A program made the translations under genes and the position numbers. A stretch of DNA of 32,564 bases from Actinomycetota bacterium. GTDB lineage: Bacteria; Actinomycetota; Actinomycetes; Streptosporangiales; Streptosporangiaceae. Below the pieces are notes generated by a model. The model was not told where the DNA came from. It made no database searches and worked only from the letters and a program-made list of their open reading frames with translations. Below, in pieces: positions 25,660 through 32,330 of the stretch (position 1 is its first letter; the number at the start of each line of letters is the position of its first letter). The DNA is taken from positions 1 to 32,564 of the forward strand of contig JAJPIV010000090.1 of the NCBI GenBank assembly GCA_021324595.1. The letters are read 5' to 3'.

Positions 25660-26940
25660 TCAGCCGTCGCGCCGGCGCTTGCGGACCTGGCGGACGATCG
25701 CGGCGGTGCCGATCACCGCCACCGTGGCCCCGGCCGCGGTCACCGCCGCGTCCTTCCTGGCCAGCCGCCGCCCGGCGACGGCATGGTGGCCCGCCCGCTG
25801 CTCGAGCAGGACCTTGAGTGCCTCCGCGTTGGTGACCGACGGCCGCCATCCCGCCGCGCGGAGGGCCCGGCAGTCGACGACCCAGGGGTAGACCACGTAG
25901 TGCAGCCCGGAGACCGGGGCGGGGGTGATGCCCGCCCGGTAGAGCCGCTGCGCGGTGGCGAAGGTGATCCGGGCGGGCAGCTCGATCCGGCGCAGCCCGG
26001 AGAGCTCCTCGACCTCGTCCTGCTCCAGCCACCCGTCGCAGGCGACCGCGAAGGCCCCGGTCACCTCGCCGGCGGCGGCGAGCTCAAGCGCCGAGAGCAG
26101 GTCGGTGACGTGGCAGAACTGCCACCGCGGCGCGCAGCCCTTGACCACCAGGAGCCTGGGCGCCTCGAAATGCCTGGTGATCAGCGTGTCGATGCCCTCC
26201 CCGACCAGCGCGGCGGGCCGCACGACCGTGACCGCCATGCCGGGGTTGGCCCGCGGCGAGCGCTGGGCGAGCTGCTCGATCTCCAGGAAGTCCCCGACCA
26301 CGCCGGCGTCGTGCTCGGCGGCCAGCGGCGCGTCCTCCGGCAGCGGCACCGGGTTGTCGGCGTGGGCGCCGTACACCATCGCGCTGGTCACCAGCACGAC
26401 CCGGCCGACGCCGCCGGCCGCCGCCGCGGTGAGGACGGTCTGGGCGCCGCGCACGTTGTAGGCCCGCCGTGCCCGGTCGTCGGAGTCCGCGGCCAGGTCG
26501 AGGTCGGCGTGGACGATCACGTCGATCCCGGCCAGGCGGCTGGCCACCGCCGGGTCCCGGACGTCCGCGACGCGCCAGGTCACCCCGGCCAGCTCGCCCC
26601 GGTGATCGTCGATCGCGATGACCCTGCCGAACCGGGGCGAGGCCGCCAGCCGCGCGGCGAGCGCCAGGCCCAGGCCGTGCGCGGCGCCGGTGACCGCCAC
26701 CGCCGGCCTGCCGTCCCGGCCGGCCGCCTGCGCGAGGCTCCGGGGGACCGCCGCGCCCTGCGAGTCCGGCCATTCTCGTACGTCCGGCCCCTCCCGGGAG
26801 GCAAGCTCGTCCCGGGGCGCCGGGGTCCCGCGGCCAGCCGGGGCGCGATCGCGCCCCGAGGGACCGCGGCGGCCGGCGCTAGCCCGATGGCTTGCGGCAT
26901 CGCTCCGCCGCGGGCGAATCCTGCCGTCTCGGTCGCTCAC
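25660..26940 (-). CDS. NAD-dependent epimerase/dehydratase (SDR) family protein
   Basis: A 426-residue protein. The first 78 residues are Arg/Pro/Ser-rich and probably disordered. The extended SDR domain begins VAVTGAAHGLGLALA (81-95, TGxxxGxG), then VRDPAV, HADLDLA, NVRGAQTVLTAAAAGGVGRVVLVTSAMVYG and VVRPAALVG. The catalytic YxxxK is not seen; the corresponding stretch reads GDFLEIEQLAQ, so enzyme activity is doubtful. The C-terminus has a hydrophobic segment (AAVTAAGATVAVIGTAAIV) followed by RQVRKRRRDG, consistent with a membrane anchor. The GTG at 26940 has AGGAG nine bases upstream, which supports the long N-terminus. It diverges from the zincin gene. Confidence 0.85.
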   Translation of the reverse strand: MSDRDGRIRPRRSDAASHRASAGRRGPSGRDRAPAGRGTPAPRDELASREGPDVREWPDSQGAAVPRSLAQAAGRDGRPAVAVTGAAHGLGLALAARLAASPRFGRVIAIDDHRGELAGVTWRVADVRDPAVASRLAGIDVIVHADLDLAADSDDRARRAYNVRGAQTVLTAAAAGGVGRVVLVTSAMVYGAHADNPVPLPEDAPLAAEHDAGVVGDFLEIEQLAQRSPRANPGMAVTVVRPAALVGEGIDTLITRHFEAPRLLVVKGCAPRWQFCHVTDLLSALELAAAGEVTGAFAVACDGWLEQDEVEELSGLRRIELPARITFATAQRLYRAGITPAPVSGLHYVVYPWVVDCRALRAAGWRPSVTNAEALKVLLEQRAGHHAVAGRRLARKDAAVTAAGATVAVIGTAAIVRQVRKRRRDG

Positions 26941-26958
26941 CGCGAAGCGCTCCTGGGA

Positions 26959-26964
26959 TAACTT
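26959..26964 (+). promoter_or_regulatory. Possible -10 element TAACTT upstream of the zincin gene
   Basis: TAACTT fits TANNNT. Transcription would start about 26971, next to the GTG of a 13-codon ORF and about 35 bases before the zincin ATG. The -35 is not evident. On the other strand the same AT-richer patch lies just upstream of the SDR ribosome-binding site. Confidence 0.4.
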
Positions 26965-26971
26965 GGCGGGT

Positions 26972-27013
26972 GTGATGCTTCCATCCTGCCTGACGGGTCC
27001 GGGCCATGAGTGA
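26972..27013 (+). CDS. Possible 13-codon leaderless upstream ORF
   Basis: GTG ATG followed by codons for LPSCLTGPGHE and TGA. The stop codon falls five bases inside the zincin gene, whose ATG (27006) has no ribosome-binding site (ATGAGTGA overlap). Starting at or one base after the predicted transcription start, it could deliver ribosomes to the zincin start by reinitiation. This is an inference from layout only. Confidence 0.3.
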   Translation: MMLPSCLTGPGHE

Positions 27014-28517
27014 GCCTCCCTTCGGGTTCGGCCTTCCCGGGCGGCCCGGCGACGACGAGGGAGGCGGCCGGTCCGGCCCGCCGCCCGGCTCCGGGGGCCC
27101 GTTCGGCGGGCCCGGGGGGCCGTTCGGCGACCCGCAGCAGTTCGCGCAGGCGCTGCGGCAGTTCGCCGACCTGATGGCCTACCAGGGCGGGCCGGTCAAC
27201 TGGGATCTGGCGAAGAACACGGCCAGGCAGGTGGTGGCGGGACAGGGGGATCCGGTCCCCGCGGACCAGGAGCGCGCCAAGGTGGCGCAGGCGCTGCGCC
27301 TGGCGGACCTGTGGCTGGAGGACGCGACTGCCCTGCCCAGCGGCATCCGGACGGCAGCGGCGTGGAGCCGGTCCGAGTGGGTCGAGGCCACGATGCCGGT
27401 CTGGATCACCCTGTGCAAGCCGGTCGCCGAGCGCGCGGTCGACACGATGGGAGGGCTGTTCGCCGTCGGCCCGGAGGACCTAGGCGCGCTTCCCCCTCCG
27501 GTGCGCGAGGCGCTGGAGACGCTGGGCGGCGGAGGGGGCGCGGGCGGCCCGGGCCCTCTCGGCGGCCTCGGCGGCCTCGGTGAGATGCTGCGCCGGATCA
27601 GCGGCATGATGATCGGGGGGCAGACCGGAGCGGCGGTCGGCGCGCTTGCCGAGCAGGTGATGAGCTCGAGCGACGTCGGCCTGCCCCTTGGCCCGGAGGG
27701 GACCGCGGCGCTGCTGCCCGCCGGGGTCGCCGCGTTCGGGTCCGGGCTGTCGGCAGAGCCCGAGGAGGTCAGGCTCTTCGTCGCGCTGCGGGAGGCTGCG
27801 CACCACCGGCTGTTCAGCCACGTGCCGTGGCTGCGGGCGAGGCTGATCGGCGCGGTGGAGGACTATGCCAGGGGCATCACGGTGGACGCCGACCGGCTAC
27901 GCGAAGCGATCTCGCAGGTTGACCTGGCGAACCCGGAGGCAATGAACGAGGCGCTGTCCGGCGCGGCGCTGTTCCGCCCGGAGGACACGCAGGCGCAGAA
28001 GGCGGCCCTGGCCAGGCTGGAGACCCTGCTCGCGCTGGTCGAGGGATGGGTCGCGACCGTGGTCGCCGACGCTGCGCGCGACCGGTTGCCGCAGGCCGAG
28101 GGGCTGGCCGAGGCGATCAGGCGCCGGCGGGCGACCGGCGGGCCCGCCGAGCGCACCTTCGCGACGCTGGTCGGGCTGGAGCTGCGGCCGCGCCGGCTCC
28201 GTGAGGCCGCGGCGATCTGGCGCGAGCTGACGACGGCGCGCGGGATCGCGGGCCGGGATGCCCTGTGGAGCCATCCGGACCTCATGCCCACCGGTGAGGA
28301 TTTCGACGACCCATCCGGATTCGTCCGGGGCCGCCCCGAGCTGGACCTGTCCGGCCTGGCCGGCGGCGAGGACGCGGCGCGCGAGCGGCCGCAGGCGGAG
28401 GAGCCCCGGCCGCAGGCGGAGGAGCCCCGGCCGCAGGCGGAGGAGCCCCGGCCGCAGGCGGAGGAGCCCCGGCCGCAGGCGGAGGAGCCGCCCGGGAACC
28501 CTGCCGACGGCGAGTGA
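27006..28517 (+). CDS. Zinc-dependent metalloprotease-like protein (DUF2342, zincin_2)
   Basis: A 503-residue protein. A Gly/Pro-rich start is followed by a conserved helical domain (QALRQFADLMAYQGGPVNWDLAKNTARQ) and the DUF2342 core. The active-site-like motif is R262-EAAHHRLF with a later EGWV; the family is classed with zincins although the first histidine of HExxH is Arg here. A Gly-rich insert (GGGGGAGGPGPLGGLGGLG) sits near residues 175-193. The C-terminus carries five RPQAEEP heptapeptides encoded by a 21-bp tandem repeat. The M. tuberculosis homologue Rv3195 has the same neighbours (ylbL, aarF, whiB7). The role is unknown. Confidence 0.9.
   Translation: MSEPPFGFGLPGRPGDDEGGGRSGPPPGSGGPFGGPGGPFGDPQQFAQALRQFADLMAYQGGPVNWDLAKNTARQVVAGQGDPVPADQERAKVAQALRLADLWLEDATALPSGIRTAAAWSRSEWVEATMPVWITLCKPVAERAVDTMGGLFAVGPEDLGALPPPVREALETLGGGGGAGGPGPLGGLGGLGEMLRRISGMMIGGQTGAAVGALAEQVMSSSDVGLPLGPEGTAALLPAGVAAFGSGLSAEPEEVRLFVALREAAHHRLFSHVPWLRARLIGAVEDYARGITVDADRLREAISQVDLANPEAMNEALSGAALFRPEDTQAQKAALARLETLLALVEGWVATVVADAARDRLPQAEGLAEAIRRRRATGGPAERTFATLVGLELRPRRLREAAAIWRELTTARGIAGRDALWSHPDLMPTGEDFDDPSGFVRGRPELDLSGLAGGEDAARERPQAEEPRPQAEEPRPQAEEPRPQAEEPRPQAEEPPGNPADGE
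28386..28490 (+). repeat. 21-bp tandem repeat encoding RPQAEEP
   Basis: Five consecutive 21-bp units, CGGCCGCAGGCGGAGGAGCCC in essence, identical except for the last base of the last unit. In frame with the zincin gene, near its 3' end, producing five RPQAEEP heptapeptides. The near identity suggests recent expansion by slippage. Confidence 0.92.
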
Positions 28518-28639
28518 CCAGGGGCGACCTGGTTCCCTGCTCCCTCAGCGGCGGGCGACGCCACGCGGCCCGCGGCGATCCGCCCGGCCCGGGGCCCGGC
28601 GGCGATCGGGGCGAGCGGCGATCCACAGGGCGCGCGAGG

Positions 28640-28703
28640 TTGTCCACAGCAGCCCGCGGGTTGCCCGGAGCTACTCCCTGCCCCAGCACCAGGGTTGTCC
28701 ACA
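28640..28703 (+). promoter_or_regulatory. Two DnaA-box-like sites (TTGTCCACA)
   Basis: TTGTCCACA occurs at 28640-28648 and 28695-28703, same orientation, 55 bp apart, each followed by G; a weaker CGATCCACA is at 28619-28627. TTGTCCACA is a high-affinity actinobacterial DnaA box. The rest of the 237-bp zincin-thiF intergenic region shows nothing else. There is no AT-rich unwinding element and no dnaA/dnaN here, so this is not the origin. Confidence 0.5.
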
Positions 28704-28742
28704 GCCCCGCGATGGGACGGGCCCGCTGTCGCACCCGGCTGC

Positions 28743-28748
28743 CACACT
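28743..28748 (+). promoter_or_regulatory. Possible -10 element for leaderless thiF-like gene
   Basis: CACACT ends six bases before the ATG at 28755. It retains the A and final T of TANNNT; no ribosome-binding site precedes the ATG. Confidence 0.35.
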
Positions 28749-28754
28749 GCGCTC

Positions 28755-29780
28755 ATGAGGCCAGCGCTCAAGTCGGGGCTTCTCCCGGTCTGGCGTGACC
28801 GGGACACGCTCCAGATCGGCATCGACCCACGCCGGGCCATCGCCCTGTCCGGCATGGCCGGCGTCGCGTTCCTGATCGCCCTGCTCGACGGGAGCAGGGA
28901 CCGGCGCCAGGTCATCGCGACCGCGGAGGCAGCCGGCGTCCCGGCGGCCGTCTCCGAGCGGGTCCTCACGCTCCTCGCAGCGGGCGGGGTCCTCGACGAC
29001 TTCCCGGCGAGCACCCTTCGGGAGGTACCCCAGCCACTCCGGGCCCGGCTCGCCGCGGAGCTGGCGACCGCCTCGCTCGCGCATGGCGACGGTGACGGCG
29101 GCGCCCGGCTCCTGGCGCGCAGGCGCCTCCGCTCGGTCTGGATCGAGGGCGAGCGCCGTATCGGGCGGGCGGTCGGCCGGATCCTCGCCGCGGCGGGAGT
29201 GGGCCAGGTCAGGATCGGAGCAATGCCCGGCATGCAGGCGCGCTCCCGCCCGGCAGCCGCGCGGCCCGCCGGGCCCGCCTCGCGGCCCGCGGACGCGCGC
29301 CCGGCGCGGGCCGCCATTGCCGGACGGCCATCACTGCGCCCTGGTCGGCGTCCCGACCTGGTCATCGTGGTCGGACCCGTCGGCCAGGACCGCAGCGGCT
29401 GGCTGACCAGGAATCGCCTCCCGCACCTGGCGGTGAGCGCGTCCGAGGCTATCGGCACCGTCGGCCCGCTGGTCATCCCGGGCCAGAGCGCCTGCTTGCG
29501 CTGTCTGGACCACGTGCGCGCGGCCGCTGACCCGGCCTGGCCGCTCATCCTGGCCCAGCTGGCCATGCGGCGCCCCGACCCGGTCGCCTGCGACGCCGTG
29601 CTCGCCAGCGCGGTCGCCGCGCAGGCGGCCGGCCAGGCCCTGATCGCGATCGACAAAGGGCCGGCTGCCAGCGCCGCCGTCAACGGCACGATCGAGCTCG
29701 TGCTGCCCGACTGGCGGTGGCGCCGCCGCACCTGGCCGATCCACCCGGCCTGCCTGTGCGCGTGTCAGGTTGCGCGATAG
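28755..29780 (+). CDS. ThiF/E1-like family protein
   Basis: A 341-residue protein resembling actinobacterial ThiF-family adenylyltransferase-like proteins. Residues 10-90 look like the winged-helix leader-binding part of TOMM/PqqD-related proteins (GIDPRRAIALSGM, LLDGSRDRRQV). The Rossmann part starts WIEGERRIGRAVGRILAAAGVGQVRIG (129-155), then an Ala/Pro/Arg-rich stretch (163-198) replaces the usual ATP-binding loop and its Arg and Asp residues. Later GPLVIPGQSACLRCLDHV (C247, C250) and the C-terminal HPACLCACQ (C333, C335, C337) keep cysteines expected for zinc. No TOMM precursor or partner is nearby, and the missing ATP-site residues make catalysis doubtful. It is 14 bp from aarF. Confidence 0.8.
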   Translation: MRPALKSGLLPVWRDRDTLQIGIDPRRAIALSGMAGVAFLIALLDGSRDRRQVIATAEAAGVPAAVSERVLTLLAAGGVLDDFPASTLREVPQPLRARLAAELATASLAHGDGDGGARLLARRRLRSVWIEGERRIGRAVGRILAAAGVGQVRIGAMPGMQARSRPAAARPAGPASRPADARPARAAIAGRPSLRPGRRPDLVIVVGPVGQDRSGWLTRNRLPHLAVSASEAIGTVGPLVIPGQSACLRCLDHVRAAADPAWPLILAQLAMRRPDPVACDAVLASAVAAQAAGQALIAIDKGPAASAAVNGTIELVLPDWRWRRRTWPIHPACLCACQVAR

Positions 29781-29782
29781 CT

Positions 29783-29788
29783 GACAAT
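29783..29788 (+). promoter_or_regulatory. Possible -10 element for leaderless aarF
   Basis: GACAAT (preceded by T) ends exactly six bases before the ATG at 29795, just downstream of the thiF-like stop. It would give aarF its own leaderless promoter. Confidence 0.4.
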
Positions 29789-29794
29789 GAGTCC

Positions 29795-31192
29795 ATGAGC
29801 GACATGCCGCGCCGGGCGGTCACCAGGACGGTCAAGCTCGCCGCGCTGCCCGCGGGGCTGGCCGGCCGCACCGTCCTCGGCCTTGGCAAGCGGCTGGGCG
29901 GCCGGCCGGCCGAGATCGTCGCCCATGAGATCCAGCAGCGCACCGCCGATCAGATCTTCCGCGTTCTCGGCGAGCTCAAGGGCGGTGCCCTCAAGGTGGG
30001 ACAGGCCCTGTCGATCTTCGAGGCGGCCCTGCCGCCCGAGCTGGCCGGGCCGTACCGGGCCACGCTGACCAGGCTGCAGGAGTCGGCCCCGCCGCTGCCC
30101 GCGGGGACGGTGCACCGCGTCCTCGCGGCGGACCTCGGAGCGGACTGGCGGGACGAGTTCCGCGAGTTCGATGACCGCCCTGCCGCGGCCGCGTCGATCG
30201 GCCAGGTGCACCGCGCGGTGTGGCAGGACGGGCGCCCGGTGGCCGTCAAGATCCAGTACCCGGGCGCCGGCCAGGCGCTGCTCGGAGACTTCGCCCAGAT
30301 CAGCCGGGTGGGCAGGCTGTTCGGCGTGCTGATGCCCGGCCTGGAGGTGAAGCCGCTGCTTGCCGAGCTCCGCGCGCGCATGGCCGAGGAACTGGACTAC
30401 CGCCTGGAGGCCGCTTCACAGGATGCGTTCGCGACCGCCTACGCCGGCGATCCGGACATCTTCGTGCCGCCGACCGTCTACGCGACGGACCATGTCCTGG
30501 TCAGCGAGTGGATGGACGGCACGCCCCTGTCCAAGATCATCTCGGATGGCACGCAGGAGCAGCGGGACCGGGCCGGGCTGCTGCTGGTGCGGCTGCTGTT
30601 CTCCAGCCCGGCGAGGGCCGGCCTGCTCCATGCCGACCCGCATCCGGGCAACTTCCGGCTGCTGGATGACGGCAGGCTCGGCGTGCTCGACTTCGGGGCC
30701 GTGGACCGGCTTCCCAGCGGGCTGCCGCCGCTGTTCGGCCGTTTGCTCTGGCTGGTCCATACCGATGGCGACGTCGCCACGATCGAGGCAGAACTGCGCG
30801 AGAACGGCTTCCTGCGCCCGGACGTCCGGGTGGACCTGCACGCGCTGCGCGACTTCCTGGCCCCGCTGGCGGACCCGTCGCGGTTCGAGACCTTCAAGTT
30901 CAGCCGGGAGTGGATGCGGGAGGAGGCCGCCCGCGTGACGGACCTGCGCGGCGCGAACGTGGCCCGTCAGCTGAACCTGCCGCCCTCCTACATCCTCATC
31001 CACCGGGTCTCCACCGCCGGCATCGGCGTGCTGTGCCAGCTCGAGGCCGCTGGCCCGTTCCGCGCTGAGGTGCTGCGCTGGATGCCCGGCTACGGGCCCG
31101 TCGGGCCGCCGGCCGATGGCACCGCCGCTCCCGCGTCCGCGCGGTCTGGGGTGACCGCCGGGGAGCCACCAGCCCCGGCGCGGCCCGGCTGA
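29795..31192 (+). CDS. AarF/ABC1/UbiB atypical kinase family protein
   Basis: About 465 residues. The UbiB-family motifs are in order: KxGQ (K67-V-G-Q70 in GGALKVGQALS), the Ala-rich loop AAASIGQVH (131-139), VAVKIQYPG with K152, HADPHPGNF (279-287) holding the catalytic-loop residues, and the metal-binding LDFGAVDRLP with D299. These ATP-binding proteins are tied to isoprenoid lipid metabolism in other organisms. The M. tuberculosis homologue Rv3197 neighbours whiB7 exactly as here. The C-terminal 30 residues are a Pro/Ala tail. The frame is open upstream, but ATG 29795 begins the conserved part and follows the GACAAT hexamer. Confidence 0.92.
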   Translation: MSDMPRRAVTRTVKLAALPAGLAGRTVLGLGKRLGGRPAEIVAHEIQQRTADQIFRVLGELKGGALKVGQALSIFEAALPPELAGPYRATLTRLQESAPPLPAGTVHRVLAADLGADWRDEFREFDDRPAAAASIGQVHRAVWQDGRPVAVKIQYPGAGQALLGDFAQISRVGRLFGVLMPGLEVKPLLAELRARMAEELDYRLEAASQDAFATAYAGDPDIFVPPTVYATDHVLVSEWMDGTPLSKIISDGTQEQRDRAGLLLVRLLFSSPARAGLLHADPHPGNFRLLDDGRLGVLDFGAVDRLPSGLPPLFGRLLWLVHTDGDVATIEAELRENGFLRPDVRVDLHALRDFLAPLADPSRFETFKFSREWMREEAARVTDLRGANVARQLNLPPSYILIHRVSTAGIGVLCQLEAAGPFRAEVLRWMPGYGPVGPPADGTAAPASARSGVTAGEPPAPARPG

Positions 31193-31329
31193 CCGGGCGG
31201 GCCACGCGCACCTGGCCTCGCCATGAACCGCCCGGCAGGGGCTGGGCGGGGCTGACAGGCCGGCGCCCCGCAGCGCAGCCATGGCGAACCGCCGGGCCGG
31301 GCCGGGGCGGGGCGACGCCGAGCGGCCGG

Positions 31330-31704
31330 TCAGGCGGCTGCCTCGTCCTTGCGCGGCCTGCCGCGCGCCCTCTTGCGCGGCACGATCACTCCGCGCAGGA
31401 ACAGCTCGCCCCCCCAGACGCCCCACGGCTCGCGCCGGGTGATCGCGCCCGCCAGGCAGGCCCTCCTGGCCGGGCACCCGCCGCACAGCGACTTCGCCAG
31501 CTCCACATCCTGGGGCGACTCGGCGAAGAACAGGTCCGGGTCGCTGGTACAGGGCAGGTCACGGCCCATGACCACGCCGATCGTCGCCAGCGGCTGGCCG
31601 GTTGCGGCTGCCGGGCCGTTCTGCCCGATGACGGTTACTCCCGCGCCTTCCGCCTCGGCCGCCGGGCGGTCGTCGATAACCGCGGCGGGTCGTGGCAGGT
31701 GCAT
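31330..31704 (-). CDS. whiB7: WhiB7-type redox-sensing resistance regulator
   Basis: A 124-residue protein. A poorly conserved 48-residue N-terminus precedes the WhiB domain: C52, C74, C77 and C83 for the [4Fe-4S] cluster, then EPWGVWGGE (92-100), and the AT-hook RGRPRK (114-119) that distinguishes WhiB7. With the vegetative sigma factor WhiB7 activates intrinsic antibiotic-resistance genes through AT-rich sites next to the -35. The ATG at 31704 is chosen because GAGGAG lies nine bases upstream; the in-frame ATG at 31713 abuts that site. Neighbours (aarF, thiF-like, zincin, ylbL) match the mycobacterial locus. The 520-nt leader with upstream ORF and hairpin suggests induction by attenuation. 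Confidence 0.95.
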   Translation of the reverse strand: MHLPRPAAVIDDRPAAEAEGAGVTVIGQNGPAAATGQPLATIGVVMGRDLPCTSDPDLFFAESPQDVELAKSLCGGCPARRACLAGAITRREPWGVWGGELFLRGVIVPRKRARGRPRKDEAAA

Positions 31705-31808
31705 CGGTGTCATCTCCTCTCGTCCGCTCGTCGCAGCATCTGTCACAGATCCGCGATCCGTCCGGCCGGCGATCGGCCGTTGCCTGGCACTGTTGCCTCG
31801 CAATAACT

Positions 31809-31843
31809 AGGGCCGCAGACCCAGCTTCTGGGTCTGCGGCCCT
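31809..31843 (-). terminator. Perfect hairpin in whiB7 leader, probable attenuator terminator
   Basis: On the minus strand the arm GGGCCGCAGACCCAG pairs perfectly with CTGGGTCTGCGGCCC around a 3-nt loop; an extra A-T pair makes 16 bp. The RNA then reads UAGUUAUUG, a weak U-rich tract. It lies between the upstream ORF stop (31865) and the whiB7 ATG, about 105 nt before the latter, as expected for premature termination. The sequence CTGGGT in the upstream ORF (31892-31897) could compete for part of the first arm. Confidence 0.75.
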
Positions 31844-31864
31844 TGGGGACCTCGGCCGGCCTGG

Positions 31865-32173
31865 CTAGACCGGATCCCTGCCAGGGTGCATACCCAGCCC
31901 GTCGCCACCGGCGGCAACGGTGCGGGTCGTGTTGGCGAGCTTGTCGGTCGCGCGCGGCTGCCTGGTGTCCTGGCCAGCCGCCAGGGCGCCGCAGGCGCGC
32001 GGGAGCGTCCATTCGCGGAAGCCACCCGGATCCGCAGCCAGCGGGGCGCCCGCGAGGCGCCGCTCCCGCGGGGAGACGGCGCGAGCCGCCCCGGCAGCGG
32101 CGGCCGCGACGCCGGCATCGGCCGCGACGGGGCCAGCGGCCATGGCGGCGTCCTGCCACGCGAGAATGAGCAT
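31865..32173 (-). CDS. Upstream ORF in whiB7 leader (102 codons)
   Basis: It begins MLILAWQDAAMAAG and ends GMHPGRDPV, with the TAG about 20 nt before the terminator hairpin. A strong ribosome-binding site (GGGAGGT) lies eight bases before the ATG. Its composition (Ala/Arg/Gly-rich) resembles no family I know. whiB7 genes in other actinobacteria have a translated leader ORF whose ribosome progress controls a downstream terminator; position and ribosome-binding site argue for that role here. It is longer than the short mycobacterial leader ORF. The peptide itself may have no function. Confidence 0.6.
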   Translation of the reverse strand: MLILAWQDAAMAAGPVAADAGVAAAAAGAARAVSPRERRLAGAPLAADPGGFREWTLPRACGALAAGQDTRQPRATDKLANTTRTVAAGGDGLGMHPGRDPV

Positions 32174-32232
32174 TCCGGGTACCTCCCTTCGCGCAGCAGG
32201 ACCAGGCCGGCGGGCGGTGATGAGCTACCCCG

Positions 32233-32270
32233 ACCCTAAGCAGGCCAGAGCCGGCGAGGCAACCCATTTT
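32233..32270 (-). promoter_or_regulatory. whiB7 promoter with WhiB7-type AT-rich activator site
   Basis: Minus strand: AAAAT (32270-32266), three bases, -35 TTGCCT (32262-32257), an 18-bp spacer, and -10 TAGGGT (32238-32233). An AT-rich block three bases before a TTG-type -35 with a TANNNT -10 is the known layout of WhiB7-activated promoters, including whiB7 itself. Transcription would start near 32226, about 50 nt before the upstream ORF. Confidence 0.75.
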
Positions 32271-32330
32271 CTCGCGAGCGTCCCGCCCCGTTCATTTCCT
32301 CGCCTCATTTCCCGCGCCGCGGCCGACCGG

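Noticed and set aside
28619-28703. Replication origin
   Set aside because: Only two good DnaA boxes, no AT-rich region and no dnaA, dnaN or rpmH nearby.
28755-31192. RiPP/TOMM biosynthetic cluster around the ThiF-like gene
   Set aside because: No precursor peptide, YcaO or dehydrogenase gene nearby, and the neighbours form a conserved housekeeping block.
31193-31329. Terminator between convergent aarF and whiB7
   Set aside because: GC-rich partial repeats are present but I find no clear stem followed by a T-tract on either strand.
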